A DNA stretch of 64,000 bases from CAJQQK01 sp965224225 (GCA_965224225.1 CBDCZF010000032.1:62001-126000), one strand, 5' to 3'. Positions 44,253 to 52,894 are shown, numbered from the stretch's first letter. Numbers and translations are program-made. The notes: generated by a model from the sequence alone, not told the origin.

Positions 44253-46685
44253 TCAAGTCCCCGTTCGCATGAACTCCTTTGCCGGCGTGTTGACCACCTG
44301 GCTGATCTCCGGCGCACTGAACGATTGATTGACCTGTCGTTCATCAGGCGTCCCGTACAGGCATGTTCGCTGCCGCGGATCCCGCCCGAGGCGCTCGATC
44401 AAGGCCCTCATCTCGGCGGGTCCAAACTCCTGGCCATGCTCGGCCCCGGCCGCCCGCGTGATCGTTTCATTCATGAGTGTGCCGCCGAGATCGTTGGCAC
44501 CGGCCCGCAAACAAACAAGAGCGCCTTCGGGGCCCATCTTGACCCAGGAGGTCTGGATGTTGGCGATCACCGGATGCAGCACGAGGCGGGCAACCGAGTG
44601 CATCAGGACGGCTTCGCGATAGGTCGGGCCGGGGCGGGCGCCGCCCTTGAGGTAAATCGGCGCCTCGTGAGCGACGAACGGCAGCGGCACGAATTCGGTG
44701 AAGCCGCCGGTGCGCTCCTGCAGATCGCGCACACGCAAGAGATGACGGGCCCAGTGGTACGGCTGGTCAACATGACCGAACATGATCGTCGCGGTCGAGC
44801 GCAGACCGACGTCATGCGCTGTTTCCATGACCTCGAGCCACTGCCCGGTCGTGATCTTGTCGGGACAGATGATCCGGCGCACCTCGTCGTCGAGAATTTC
44901 GGCAGCAGTGCCGGGCAGGCTGCCGAGACCGGCGTTCTTTAGGGCAATCAAGAACTCGCGTAGCGAACGGCCGGTCGTTGCGGCGCCCTGCCAGACTTCG
45001 AGCGGTGAAAAGGCATGGATGTGCATGTCCGGTACCGCCTGCCGGATACGCCGGCAAATCTCCAGGTAGGTCTCGCCGGTATAATCCGGGTGGATGCCAC
45101 CCTGCAGGCAAACCTCGGTGGCACCACGCTGCCAGGCCTCGCGGGCGCGCCGTTCGATTTCATCGAGGTCTAGAACATAAGGGCGCCCGCGCAGGCTCTC
45201 GCTCATCTTGCCCTTCGAGAACGCACAGAACTGGCATTTGAAATAGCAGACGTTCGTGTAATTGATATTGCGGTTGACGACATAGGTGATGGCATCACCG
45301 ATGACATCGCGGCGGAGGCGATTGGCGGCGGTTACCAGGTAAAAGACTTCAGGCCCGCGCGCGGCGAAGAGGCGAACGATCTGTGCTTCGCTCAGTCTGG
45401 TGCCGGCCGATGCGTGCTCGATGATATCGACGAGTTCGCGCGTGCCGGGACCCGGCGTTGCGTGCCGCCTCGACATGATGTCGTCCGGCACCACGCCCGC
45501 ACGCCCCGTCGACCAGGTCCCATCGCGGGCCAGCCCGAAGGCATCGATGGCATCATGGATCGGAGCCACAAATCGCTCTTCGACCCAGCCTCGTGCATCG
45601 CGTGCATAGGCCGGATAGATCGCCAGCCGCTCGACGAGTTCCTTGCCCGCCGCGCGCGTTTGTACCTCCAGCCGGGCAAGTTCGGGCCAGGGTGCTTCCG
45701 GGTTGACGTGATCGGGCGTGACCGGCGAGACGCCGCCCCAGTCGTTGATGCCGGCATCGAGCAACGGCGCGAGCTGGCCCGGATTGAGGTTGGGCGGGGC
45801 CTGAATGTTCATGGTCGGGCCGAAGATCAGTCGGGCCACGGCAATCGTCCACTGATGGTCCTCGATCGAGGGTTCCGGTGCCGTCGCCATGCGGGTGTCG
45901 GGCTTGGCGCGGAAATTCTGGATTATGATTTCCTGGAGGTGGCCATGCGCATCGTGCAGGTCGCGCAAGGCGAGCAGGGCTTCGATGCGTTCCCGGCGCG
46001 TCTCGCCGATACCGATCAGGATGCCGCTTGTGAACGGGACGGCGAGTTCGCCAGCAGCCGCGATCGTCGCCAGTCGGACCGACGGCACCTTGTCGGGCGA
46101 ACCGAAATGCGGTCCACCCCGCTCGGACAGTCGATCCGACGCCGTTTCGAGCATGATGCCTTGCGATACCGAAACTTCGCGCAGCATCGCAAGCTCATCC
46201 CGGCTCATGACGCCCGGATTGAGATGCGGCAGCAGCCCGGTCTCCTCGAAGACCAGGCGGGCGACATGGGCGAGATATTCGAGTGTGGTCGCGAAGCCGA
46301 GTTCGTCGAGTTCGGCACGCGCGGCGCGATATCGGAGTTCCGGTTTGTCACCCAGCGTGAACAAGGCCTCGCGGCAGCCGGCTTGCACGCCTTCGCGCGC
46401 GATGGCGAGGATTTCGTCAGGTGTCAGGAAGCAGCGCTCGCCGGGCTTCGGCGGCCTCGCGAACGTGCAGTAGAGGCAGACGTCGCGGCAAAGCTTGGTC
46501 AGCGGAATGAAGACCTTACGCGAGTAGGTGACGACGGAGCCATGACCACGGTCACGCAAGCTCGCTGCGGCGCCGAGCAGTTCTGCAAGGTCGTCGCAGT
46601 CGCTGAGCGCAAGCACCATATCGCGTGACAGCCGCTCGCCTGCGACGGCCATCCCGATCGCTTGCCTGGCGCTTGACACCGTCAT
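44253..46685 (-). CDS. fbiC: 7,8-didemethyl-8-hydroxy-5-deazariboflavin (Fo) synthase, CofG-CofH fusion
   Basis: 810 aa. Two radical-SAM domains in one chain: the N-terminal CofG-like half has 'KLCRDVCLYCTF' (C66, C70, C73), and the C-terminal CofH-like half has 'NVCYFKCQFCAF' (C480, C484, C487). Together they make Fo from tyrosine and 5-amino-6-ribitylaminouracil. The fused form is typical of bacteria; archaea have two genes. It overlaps cofC by ATGA. This enzyme makes the deazaflavin chromophore and is the surest marker of de novo F420 synthesis. Confidence 0.96.
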   Translation of the reverse strand: MTVSSARQAIGMAVAGERLSRDMVLALSDCDDLAELLGAAASLRDRGHGSVVTYSRKVFIPLTKLCRDVCLYCTFARPPKPGERCFLTPDEILAIAREGVQAGCREALFTLGDKPELRYRAARAELDELGFATTLEYLAHVARLVFEETGLLPHLNPGVMSRDELAMLREVSVSQGIMLETASDRLSERGGPHFGSPDKVPSVRLATIAAAGELAVPFTSGILIGIGETRRERIEALLALRDLHDAHGHLQEIIIQNFRAKPDTRMATAPEPSIEDHQWTIAVARLIFGPTMNIQAPPNLNPGQLAPLLDAGINDWGGVSPVTPDHVNPEAPWPELARLEVQTRAAGKELVERLAIYPAYARDARGWVEERFVAPIHDAIDAFGLARDGTWSTGRAGVVPDDIMSRRHATPGPGTRELVDIIEHASAGTRLSEAQIVRLFAARGPEVFYLVTAANRLRRDVIGDAITYVVNRNINYTNVCYFKCQFCAFSKGKMSESLRGRPYVLDLDEIERRAREAWQRGATEVCLQGGIHPDYTGETYLEICRRIRQAVPDMHIHAFSPLEVWQGAATTGRSLREFLIALKNAGLGSLPGTAAEILDDEVRRIICPDKITTGQWLEVMETAHDVGLRSTATIMFGHVDQPYHWARHLLRVRDLQERTGGFTEFVPLPFVAHEAPIYLKGGARPGPTYREAVLMHSVARLVLHPVIANIQTSWVKMGPEGALVCLRAGANDLGGTLMNETITRAAGAEHGQEFGPAEMRALIERLGRDPRQRTCLYGTPDERQVNQSFSAPEISQVVNTPAKEFMRTGT

Positions 46686-47362
46686 TGCGCGGACTCCATC
46701 CGGATGGTGTCAGCACCGAGACCAAGGCCAAAGAGATAGCGCGCGGCACGGGATGATTTCAGAGTATCAAGCTCCAGCAAGCGGATTATGTCCTCGGGCT
46801 CGTCGACATCGGTGGCGATGCCGGGATGTTGGCAGATCACGGGTTCGATGCCGGCACTACGGGCAGCGTCGAGATGTGGGTAGAAACTGTTCTCGCCGAA
46901 TCGCAGCGGCACGGCAAGCGGCGGTGAGCAAGCGACCGCATTGGAGCCCAGCTGATCGCCAGCCGGCACAATCGTAAAGCCTTGCGATTTGTCGTGAGCA
47001 TCGAGCACATCTTCGATCTCGGTACTTGCTACCAGGGGAATATCGCCGGGCATGGTCAGAATGCCTTCGGCGCCTTCGCGCTCAAGCACGTGACGCGCCC
47101 CATCGACAGCACCGGTGTGCCCGTCATGAGCGCCGGCCGTGATGACGCGCATGCCATACCGCCCCGCCAGCGACATCGCATATGGGTCGACCGTTACCAG
47201 GGCACACGGCGCCCGGCCGGAGAGAGGTGCGATCGCTTCCAGCACATCGGCCAGCATGGCATGGGCAAGTTGCTGACGCCGATCGGCATCGAGCAGGCCC
47301 GAGAGGCGCTGCTTCGAGTGCCTGGTGTCCTTGACCGGCACGACAATCCAAAAGCCACTCAT
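46682..47362 (-). CDS. cofC: Phospho-acid guanylyltransferase of F420 synthesis (CofC/FbiD)
   Basis: 226 aa from the ATG at 47362. The N-terminal 'WIVVPVKDTRHSKQRL' is the family's nucleotide-binding loop, with Lys11 and Lys17; 'ILTMPGDIPLVAS' carries the Asp expected to bind metal. CofC activates 2-phospholactate (archaea), phosphoenolpyruvate (mycobacteria) or 3-phosphoglycerate (Mycetohabitans) with GTP for transfer to Fo. Which acid is used here cannot be read from the sequence with confidence. It lies 37 bases after cofD and overlaps fbiC. Confidence 0.92.
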   Translation of the reverse strand: MSGFWIVVPVKDTRHSKQRLSGLLDADRRQQLAHAMLADVLEAIAPLSGRAPCALVTVDPYAMSLAGRYGMRVITAGAHDGHTGAVDGARHVLEREGAEGILTMPGDIPLVASTEIEDVLDAHDKSQGFTIVPAGDQLGSNAVACSPPLAVPLRFGENSFYPHLDAARSAGIEPVICQHPGIATDVDEPEDIIRLLELDTLKSSRAARYLFGLGLGADTIRMESAQ

Positions 47363-47399
47363 CGCCCGCCCGCCTTCGCCTGCCCTGCAACGCACTTGG

Positions 47400-48341
47400 T
47401 CACTTCAGCTGCTCCGCTGCTGCCAGCACAGACCTTGCCACCCTCTCTCGGTCATCGAGCGTCGACATCATGATGTCAGCGCCAAACAGCCTGACATCGC
47501 CGCAAACCGCTTCAAGAGCGTTCATATCACGAGGATCGGCCAGGAACCCATCAAGCAGATGCTGATAACGTTTGAGGACGGTCTCGGCTGTCGGTTCGAA
47601 GCCGAGTTCAGCGAGCATCTTGGCCGTCGGCCCCTTGACCGCCTTGCCGGCAATGATCGGGGAGACCGCAATGACCGGCGCGCGCGCATCTCGAATTGCA
47701 GCTTCAATACCCGGCACGGCGAGGATCGGCTCGATGCTGATCAGTGGATTCGATGGACAGATTACGATTGCACGGGTGTCATCCGCTCTGATCGCCTCGA
47801 CGACACCCTCTGCAGGTTGCGCCTCTCCAGCGCCGGCATAGATCAGCTTCTCGACGACCGGCTCTGATCGCCGGCGAACGAAATAGTCCTGAAAATCGAG
47901 AACGTCACCCTCAGCCGTTGTGACCTTGGTGGCAACCGGCCGATCGGACATTGGCAAAATACGCGCGCCGACACCAAGCGCCCGGCAGGCATCTGCGGTT
48001 ATAGACGTGAGCGTGTCACCCCCGGCCAACCGCTGTGAGCGCGTGACGTGCATCGCAAGATCACGATCGCCGAGCTGGAACCATGTCTCACCGCCGAGTT
48101 CCCCGATGGCCGCCATGAACGACCAGGTCTCATCACGCCGGCCCCAGCCGGTCTCCGGATTGTCAAGCCCGGCAAGCGCGTAGACGAGCGTGTCGATGTC
48201 CGGCGAAACGTTGAGCCCGATGTGCACGAAATCGTCACCCGTATTGGCGATCACGGTCAGGCTGCCGGGCAGCAGCACGCGCTTGAGGCCAAGCGCCAGT
48301 TTGGCGCCGCCGATACCGCCCGATAGTGCGACAACCGTCAT
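47400..48341 (-). CDS. cofD: 2-phospho-L-lactate (or phosphoenolpyruvate) transferase of F420 synthesis (CofD/FbiA)
   Basis: 313 aa from the ATG at 48341, which overlaps the cofE stop (ATGA). 'VVALSGGIGGAKLALGL' starts the protein (GTP/Fo-binding), followed by 'VIANTGDDFVHIGLNVSPDI' and, later, 'VICPSNPLISIEPIL', the three signatures of CofD. It joins the guanylylated phospho-acid to Fo, making F420-0 or dehydro-F420-0. A longer open frame upstream (to 48605) runs through cofE and is rejected as the start. Confidence 0.95.
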   Translation of the reverse strand: MTVVALSGGIGGAKLALGLKRVLLPGSLTVIANTGDDFVHIGLNVSPDIDTLVYALAGLDNPETGWGRRDETWSFMAAIGELGGETWFQLGDRDLAMHVTRSQRLAGGDTLTSITADACRALGVGARILPMSDRPVATKVTTAEGDVLDFQDYFVRRRSEPVVEKLIYAGAGEAQPAEGVVEAIRADDTRAIVICPSNPLISIEPILAVPGIEAAIRDARAPVIAVSPIIAGKAVKGPTAKMLAELGFEPTAETVLKRYQHLLDGFLADPRDMNALEAVCGDVRLFGADIMMSTLDDRERVARSVLAAAEQLK

Positions 48342-49099
48342 CGAAAGAGGTCCTCCGAGGCGGATCGGATCAGTGACTGGGCCGTTGTTGCCCGCGCCGA
48401 CCATTCGAGGCCTGAAACAATCACCACGGGCAGCCCCTCGGCGCCCTGGCCCATAACGAGCGAGGCGGCAGCGGCGATCTCGTCGGCAAAGGCCGAGATC
48501 GAGACGGCGAGCGGACGCGCGAACAGATCCGGCTCGCCTCTCAGATCGAGTAATGCCGGCAGCCCAGCCACTCCGATGGCAACGCCAGCCGTGCCGCTGC
48601 GCCACGGCCGCCCGAAGCTGTCGTTGATGATGACTGCAACGTCGACGCCGAATGCCTTGATGAGTTGCTCGCGCAATCTACCGGCACTTTCGTCCGGCAC
48701 TTCCGGCAACAGGATGGCCATTTCACCATCACCAGCATTCGACTGGTCGATCCCCGCGTTGGCCATGACGAATCCGAGACGATGCTCGACGATCATCACG
48801 CCCGGCCGGTGGCGCACGACGCGTTTTGATTCCGACAGGATCAACTCGACGAGGCGCGGGTCCTTGTCGGTCTTGGCCGCCCAATCCCGGGCTGCGGCAC
48901 CTGGCTTGACGCTGGCCAGATCGACGATCCGTCCCTCAGCCTTCGAGACGATCTTCTGGGCGATGACAAACACATCGCGCAGGCGCGGCTGATAAGCGTC
49001 GCGACCGGCGGCCTCCAGTATCAACCGGCCAACGTCATCACCCGGCGCAACGATCGGCAGGCCGGCCAGGGCACGCACTTCGATTTGGATCGGCGGCAT
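48338..49099 (-). CDS. cofE: Coenzyme F420-0:L-glutamate ligase, stand-alone (CofE)
   Basis: 253 aa, the archaeal CofE size. Motifs: 'VFVIAQKIVSKAEGRIVDL' (about 43-61), 'GFVMANAGIDQSNAG' (about 108-122) and the metal/GTP motif 'NDSFGRPWRSGTAGVAIG' (about 158-175). It adds the glutamate tail with GTP. Mycobacterial FbiB is about 450 aa because a C-terminal nitroreductase-like domain reduces dehydro-F420-0; that domain is absent here. It lies 36 bases after fgd. Confidence 0.94.
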   Translation of the reverse strand: MPPIQIEVRALAGLPIVAPGDDVGRLILEAAGRDAYQPRLRDVFVIAQKIVSKAEGRIVDLASVKPGAAARDWAAKTDKDPRLVELILSESKRVVRHRPGVMIVEHRLGFVMANAGIDQSNAGDGEMAILLPEVPDESAGRLREQLIKAFGVDVAVIINDSFGRPWRSGTAGVAIGVAGLPALLDLRGEPDLFARPLAVSISAFADEIAAAASLVMGQGAEGLPVVIVSGLEWSARATTAQSLIRSASEDLFR

Positions 49100-49135
49100 C
49101 AGCGGTTTCCGCGCTCGCTGGTGGTCATGGCTCGA

Positions 49136-50140
49136 TCAGGCGAACCTGGCGCGCAGTCGCGGCAGGATATGTTCACCGTAGAGTTTCATGAACCGCGACT
49201 GATCGGGGCCCGGCGCGTGAAACACGAGATGATTGAAGCCAAGGTCCAGATAATAGGCGATGCACTCGACATGCTCATCCGGGTCAGTCGAGACGATCCA
49301 GCGCGAGGCGGCGCGATCGACCGGCAGGGCGTCGGCCAGTTTCTCCATGGCCAGCGGATCCTCGACCGACATCTTTTCCTCAGGTGACAGCGCCAGCGCC
49401 GCCCAGTGGCGCGTATCGTTCAAGGCGCGCTCCGGATCAGTGTCGAACGAGACCTTGACCTCAATCATACGGTCGATGTCGGCTGCCTGCCGACCGCTCA
49501 CTTCAAGGCCCGCCTGCATGCCGGGGATCAGCTTTTCGCGGTAAAGCTCATCCGATTTGCCGCTGGTGCAAATGAACCCGTCACCGAAACGTCCCGCGTA
49601 CTTCGCCACCATCGGGCCGCCGGCTGCGACATAAATCGGCACCGACTTGTCGGGCTTGTCATAGATGGTTGCATCGGCGGTCTTGTAATAGTCGCCCTCG
49701 AACGACACGCGGTCTTCACGCCAGAGTTGGCGAATCAGGCGGACCGACTCGCGCAGGCGGGCGAAGCGTTCCTTCATCTCGGGCCAGGCCATGCCGGTTG
49801 CCGGCACCTCATTGAGCGATTCACCCGTGCCGATGCCGAGCACGACGCGGTCTGGGAACAGGCAGCCGAGTGTCGCAAAGGACTGCGCCACGATCGAGGG
49901 ATGGTAGCGAAACGTCGGGGTGAGCACGCTGGTGCCCATCACGATCCGCGAGGTGCTGGCTCCAAGCGCGCCTAGGAAACTCAGCGAATAGGGGGCATGG
50001 CCGCCGGTGTGACGCCACGGCTGGAAATGGTCGCTGACGAAGACGGAATCGAAGCCCGTCGCTTCCGCCTCCACCGAGAATTTAAGCAGGTCGCTCGGCG
50101 AGAACTGTTCCGCCGAGGCCTTGTAGCCAAGCTTCAGCAA
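49136..50140 (-). CDS. fgd: F420-dependent glucose-6-phosphate dehydrogenase
   Basis: 334 aa. The start is a TTG at 50140: no ATG or GTG lies between it and an in-frame stop at 50180-50182, and an AGGAG is placed about nine bases before it. The text closely follows mycobacterial FGD1: 'KLGYKASAEQFSP', 'VSDHFQPWRHTGGHAPYSL' (D37, H38, W42), 'GTSVLTPTFRYHP', 'LGIGTGESLNE' (E107), 'GDGFICTSGKSDELY', and 'AASRWIVSTDPDE' near the C-terminus. It oxidises glucose-6-phosphate to 6-phosphogluconolactone and reduces F420. It is the first gene of the operon whose later genes make F420 and use the lactone. Confidence 0.93.
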   Translation of the reverse strand: MLKLGYKASAEQFSPSDLLKFSVEAEATGFDSVFVSDHFQPWRHTGGHAPYSLSFLGALGASTSRIVMGTSVLTPTFRYHPSIVAQSFATLGCLFPDRVVLGIGTGESLNEVPATGMAWPEMKERFARLRESVRLIRQLWREDRVSFEGDYYKTADATIYDKPDKSVPIYVAAGGPMVAKYAGRFGDGFICTSGKSDELYREKLIPGMQAGLEVSGRQAADIDRMIEVKVSFDTDPERALNDTRHWAALALSPEEKMSVEDPLAMEKLADALPVDRAASRWIVSTDPDEHVECIAYYLDLGFNHLVFHAPGPDQSRFMKLYGEHILPRLRARFA

Positions 50141-50259
50141 GTCGGTGCACTCCTGGTCGTGGATAGATTTTCGATTGTTTTATCACAGGGCCGGATGAAC
50201 AGGCTACGGCCACGATCATTCGCGCCTGGCGGCACGAACGGGGCCAGCCCCGCACCCCG

Positions 50260-50289
50260 CCGGTAGAAATAGCCTTCCAGACCTACCGG
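50260..50289. promoter_or_regulatory. Inverted repeat in the divergent F420 operon promoter region
   Basis: CCGGTAG at 50260-50266 and CTACCGG at 50283-50289 form a perfect seven-base inverted repeat with a 16-base centre. It lies in the 218-base region between fgd and the divergent LLM gene. A second palindrome, CGGGGC-CA-GCCCCG, is at 50239-50252. Either could be a regulator-binding site or hairpin in the 5' leader; no promoter hexamers are convincing. Confidence 0.35.
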
Positions 50290-50358
50290 TTTTTGGACTT
50301 TCATCCTAAGCAATGGATTGGCATCATAGGCCAGCCTGCTCGAGCCTGGAGGATCGTC

Positions 50359-51303
50359 ATGACCGCGCGCGTCGGATACCTGCTGCCAACCCGCGAAGGG
50401 GTCATGGAAGGCCGCCACGAAGCGCGGCCTGTAATCGACCTGGCCGTCAGGGCCGAGAATGCCGGTCTCGACTCCGTGTGGATCGGCGATTCACTCACGG
50501 CCAAGCCGCGCCATGATCCGTTGACCATGCTGGCCGCGATCGCGGCGCGTACGAGTAAAGTGCAGATGGGTACGGCCGTACTGCTGCCGCTATTGCGCAA
50601 TCCTGTCCTGCTCGCCCAACAGCTTGCAACGCTCGATCAACTGAGCGAAGGCCGCTTTATCGCCGGCATCGGTATCGGCACGGATTCAGCCGCCATCCGC
50701 GCGGAATTTTTAGCAGCCGGCGTGCCGTTCGAAAAGCGGGTCGGTCGGCTGATCGAGATGTTCAAATTGTGCAAGGCACTATGGTCCGGCGAACCGGTCA
50801 CATGGGACGGGCGCTGGCAGCTCGATAACGTGACGCTTGGACCAAAGCCCTACACGGCCGGCGGACCGGCGATCTGGGCGGCCGGCAGCGTGCCGAACTC
50901 GCTCAAGCGGTGCGGGCGCTATTTCGACGGCTACTACCCCTCCGGGCCGAGTGATGTCGCGGTCTGGTCGGAACGCTGGGGCGCCGTGCTCGAACACGCG
51001 CGCGAGGCCAGCCGGCCGGACGGTGCACTGACCGGTGCCGCCTACCTGACGTTGTCGATTAACGATGACCAGACGCGCGCGGATCAGGCGCTCAATTCGT
51101 ATCTCGAGGCCTACTACGGCATACCAGCGGAAAAGATTAAGCGCTATCAAGGCTATTTCACTGGCCCGGAGAGTGGCGCGGTCGAATGGCTCGCAGACTT
51201 CGTGCAAGCGGGATGTGAGCATTTCACATTGCGGATCATCGGTGATCACGCGGCCAATATCGATACCGCTGCTCGGATCAAGCAAGCGCTGACCCGGGCC
51301 TAA
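50359..51303 (+). CDS. LLM-family (luciferase-like) oxidoreductase
   Basis: 314 aa from the ATG at 50359 with a GGAGG eight bases upstream. The barrel begins 'MTARVGYLLPTREGVMEG'; 'RAENAGLDSVWIGDSLTAKP' and 'LATLDQLSEGRFIAGIGIGT' are LLM motifs. The usual Asp-His pair is Asp-Ser in 'WIGDSL'. It is divergent from the F420 operon and could share its regulation. LLM proteins use FMNH2 or F420; the cofactor and substrate here are not determinable. Confidence 0.83.
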   Translation: MTARVGYLLPTREGVMEGRHEARPVIDLAVRAENAGLDSVWIGDSLTAKPRHDPLTMLAAIAARTSKVQMGTAVLLPLLRNPVLLAQQLATLDQLSEGRFIAGIGIGTDSAAIRAEFLAAGVPFEKRVGRLIEMFKLCKALWSGEPVTWDGRWQLDNVTLGPKPYTAGGPAIWAAGSVPNSLKRCGRYFDGYYPSGPSDVAVWSERWGAVLEHAREASRPDGALTGAAYLTLSINDDQTRADQALNSYLEAYYGIPAEKIKRYQGYFTGPESGAVEWLADFVQAGCEHFTLRIIGDHAANIDTAARIKQALTRA

Positions 51304-51400
51304 AGTCCGAAGACACATCGCCCCTTTCGTTGTATAATTGTTGATCGTGCATCCGACGCGCCGCCGACAGGCGACCGTCCGAACCGAGGGAGGTTGGGAG

Positions 51401-51712
51401 ATGCAAACACGAACCTGCTACACAAACCTGCTTTTGGCGCTGCTATGTTTCAGCCTGGCGTTGATTTTGGTGAGCAAGGCGGCTGGCGCCCAGGACGGGA
51501 GCGAGGCGGCGCGCCGCCAATGGCCGTCACAAACGCTGCCCGAGCAACCGGTGAATGCACGTATCTGTTCGTGCCTCTATGCCGGCGAAAACGTCCCGAT
51601 CGGCGAAACGATCTGCATGAAATATCAGGGCCGCCAGGTGCTCGCGACCTGCGACACGGTCGTCAATAATCCGTCGTGGTCTATTTCGAGCAAGGCCTGC
51701 CCGCCCTCGTAG
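51401..51712 (+). CDS. Small secreted Cys-containing protein of unknown function
   Basis: 103 aa from the ATG at 51401, preceded by GGGAGGTTGGGAG. A signal peptide is clear ('LLLALLCFSLALILVSKAAG', cleavage after AGA). The ~75-residue mature part has five Cys, in 'ICSCLYAGENVPIGETICM', 'LATCDTVVN' and 'SKACPPS', suggesting disulfides or metal binding. I do not recognise a family. It lies between the LLM gene and the DUF411 gene on the same strand. Confidence 0.6.
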   Translation: MQTRTCYTNLLLALLCFSLALILVSKAAGAQDGSEAARRQWPSQTLPEQPVNARICSCLYAGENVPIGETICMKYQGRQVLATCDTVVNNPSWSISSKACPPS

Positions 51713-51841
51713 ACGGCATCATCGCAGAAATGTGAGCGTGGCTGCGTCGTCACGGCGACTGTGCAGGCTTGACCTTACATTGGGCGGAAGCTTTATCCAG
51801 TCTCCGTTGGCAACATTCATGCCGTCGATTCGAGAGGACTC

Positions 51842-52354
51842 ATGAGCTTCAAATGCCACCGCTTACCGACCCGATGGATCGCAATTCTAAGTGCCGCGGT
51901 ATTGCTGGCCGTGGCCGGCCCTGCAGCCGCTGCAGATACGAAGGTCGCTAAGGGCGCAGTCTCGCTGCCTTCGGTTCAGGTCGCCAAAACGGCGACATGC
52001 GGCTGCTGCCGCGCCTGGGTGGACCATATGCGGGCTGCCGGCTTCGAGGTCACGGCCCAAAACATGGCGATGGGCGAGCTATCCCGCCTCAAGGCCAAAG
52101 AAGGCATCGTGCCGAGACTGGCTTCCTGCCATACGGCAAAGGTCGGTGGCTACGTCATCGAAGGGCACGTTCCGGCAAAGGACGTCGAGCGCTTGCTGCA
52201 ACTGAAGCCCGATGCCATCGGCCTCAGCGTGCCCGGGATGCCGATGGGATCGCCAGGTATGGAGATGGGCAGCGGCCGGGACGCTTATGATGTCGTGCTA
52301 ATCAACAAGGACGGTTCGACGTCTGTCTTTTCGACCTACGAGGCACGGAAGTAA
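51842..52354 (+). CDS. DUF411 family secreted protein (putative metal-binding)
   Basis: 170 aa with a signal peptide ('WIAILSAAVLLAVAGPAAAA'). The DUF411 core begins 'VQVAKTATCGCCRAWVDHM', with the C-G-C-C motif, then 'IVPRLASCHTAKVGGYVIEGHVP' (first part at about 89-105) and 'DAIGLSVPGMPMGSPGMEMG', a Met-rich stretch. DUF411 proteins are often found with copper-resistance genes, and the Cys/Met set fits soft-metal binding. No copper exporter or oxidase is adjacent here. Confidence 0.88.
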   Translation: MSFKCHRLPTRWIAILSAAVLLAVAGPAAAADTKVAKGAVSLPSVQVAKTATCGCCRAWVDHMRAAGFEVTAQNMAMGELSRLKAKEGIVPRLASCHTAKVGGYVIEGHVPAKDVERLLQLKPDAIGLSVPGMPMGSPGMEMGSGRDAYDVVLINKDGSTSVFSTYEARK

Positions 52355-52374
52355 CGCCTCGATCAGTGGAACGC

Positions 52375-52830
52375 ATGACTTTCAAACTGCGTCGGCCCGC
52401 CCAAAACGAACTCGGTGCCGTTTCGCAGCTATGTCTCCGCTCCAAGGCTCATTGGGGTTACGATCGTTCGTTCCTGAACGCCTGTATTGATGAATTGACG
52501 CTGACGAAGGAACAGCTTGAACTTGATGCTGTCGTCATTGCGACAAGCGCGGAAACGATAGTCGGCGTCGCACACGTCTCGATGAACGGTCGTGAGTGCC
52601 ATCTGGAGAAGTTATTCGTTGATCCCGAGCACATGGGCAAAGGTATTGGGCGAACTCTATATGATTGGTCGATCGAAACCGCACACAGCCTGGGAGCGAG
52701 TGAACTGATCATTGAGGCCGACCCGGGCGCGGCTCCGTTCTATCGAAGAATGGGCGGCATCGCAGCAGGTCATGCTCGATCAGGGTCTATTCCGGGTCGT
52801 TTGTTGCCGCGATTGGTGCACAGGATTTAG
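52375..52830 (+). CDS. GNAT-family N-acetyltransferase
   Basis: 151 aa from the ATG at 52375; a GTG at 52366 would add three residues. The acetyl-CoA-binding motif A is 'LEKLFVDPEHMGKGIGRTLY' (about 81-100, with the x-G-K-G-I-G loop), followed by 'LIIEADPGAAPFYRRMG', typical of the family. The end 'GSIPGRLLPRLVHRI' agrees with a common GNAT subgroup. The substrate is unknown. It starts 20 bases after the DUF411 gene, so it may be in the same transcript. Confidence 0.85.
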   Translation: MTFKLRRPAQNELGAVSQLCLRSKAHWGYDRSFLNACIDELTLTKEQLELDAVVIATSAETIVGVAHVSMNGRECHLEKLFVDPEHMGKGIGRTLYDWSIETAHSLGASELIIEADPGAAPFYRRMGGIAAGHARSGSIPGRLLPRLVHRI

Positions 52831-52894
52831 AATTGTCCAAAGCCGGCCCGGTCCGATGATTTTGCCGAACGATGGACGTCGCATCCATCTGTCA

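Noticed and set aside
42438..44942. 834-codon open frame on the plus strand opposite pgl, the LLM gene and fbiC
   Set aside because: It is the codon-complement frame of three strongly supported genes in GC-rich DNA, crosses their boundaries, and its translation is rich in Arg, Gly and His with no domain.
45414..46628. 404-codon plus-strand open frame opposite fbiC
   Set aside because: Lies wholly inside the CofG half of fbiC and shows the biased composition of an antisense frame.
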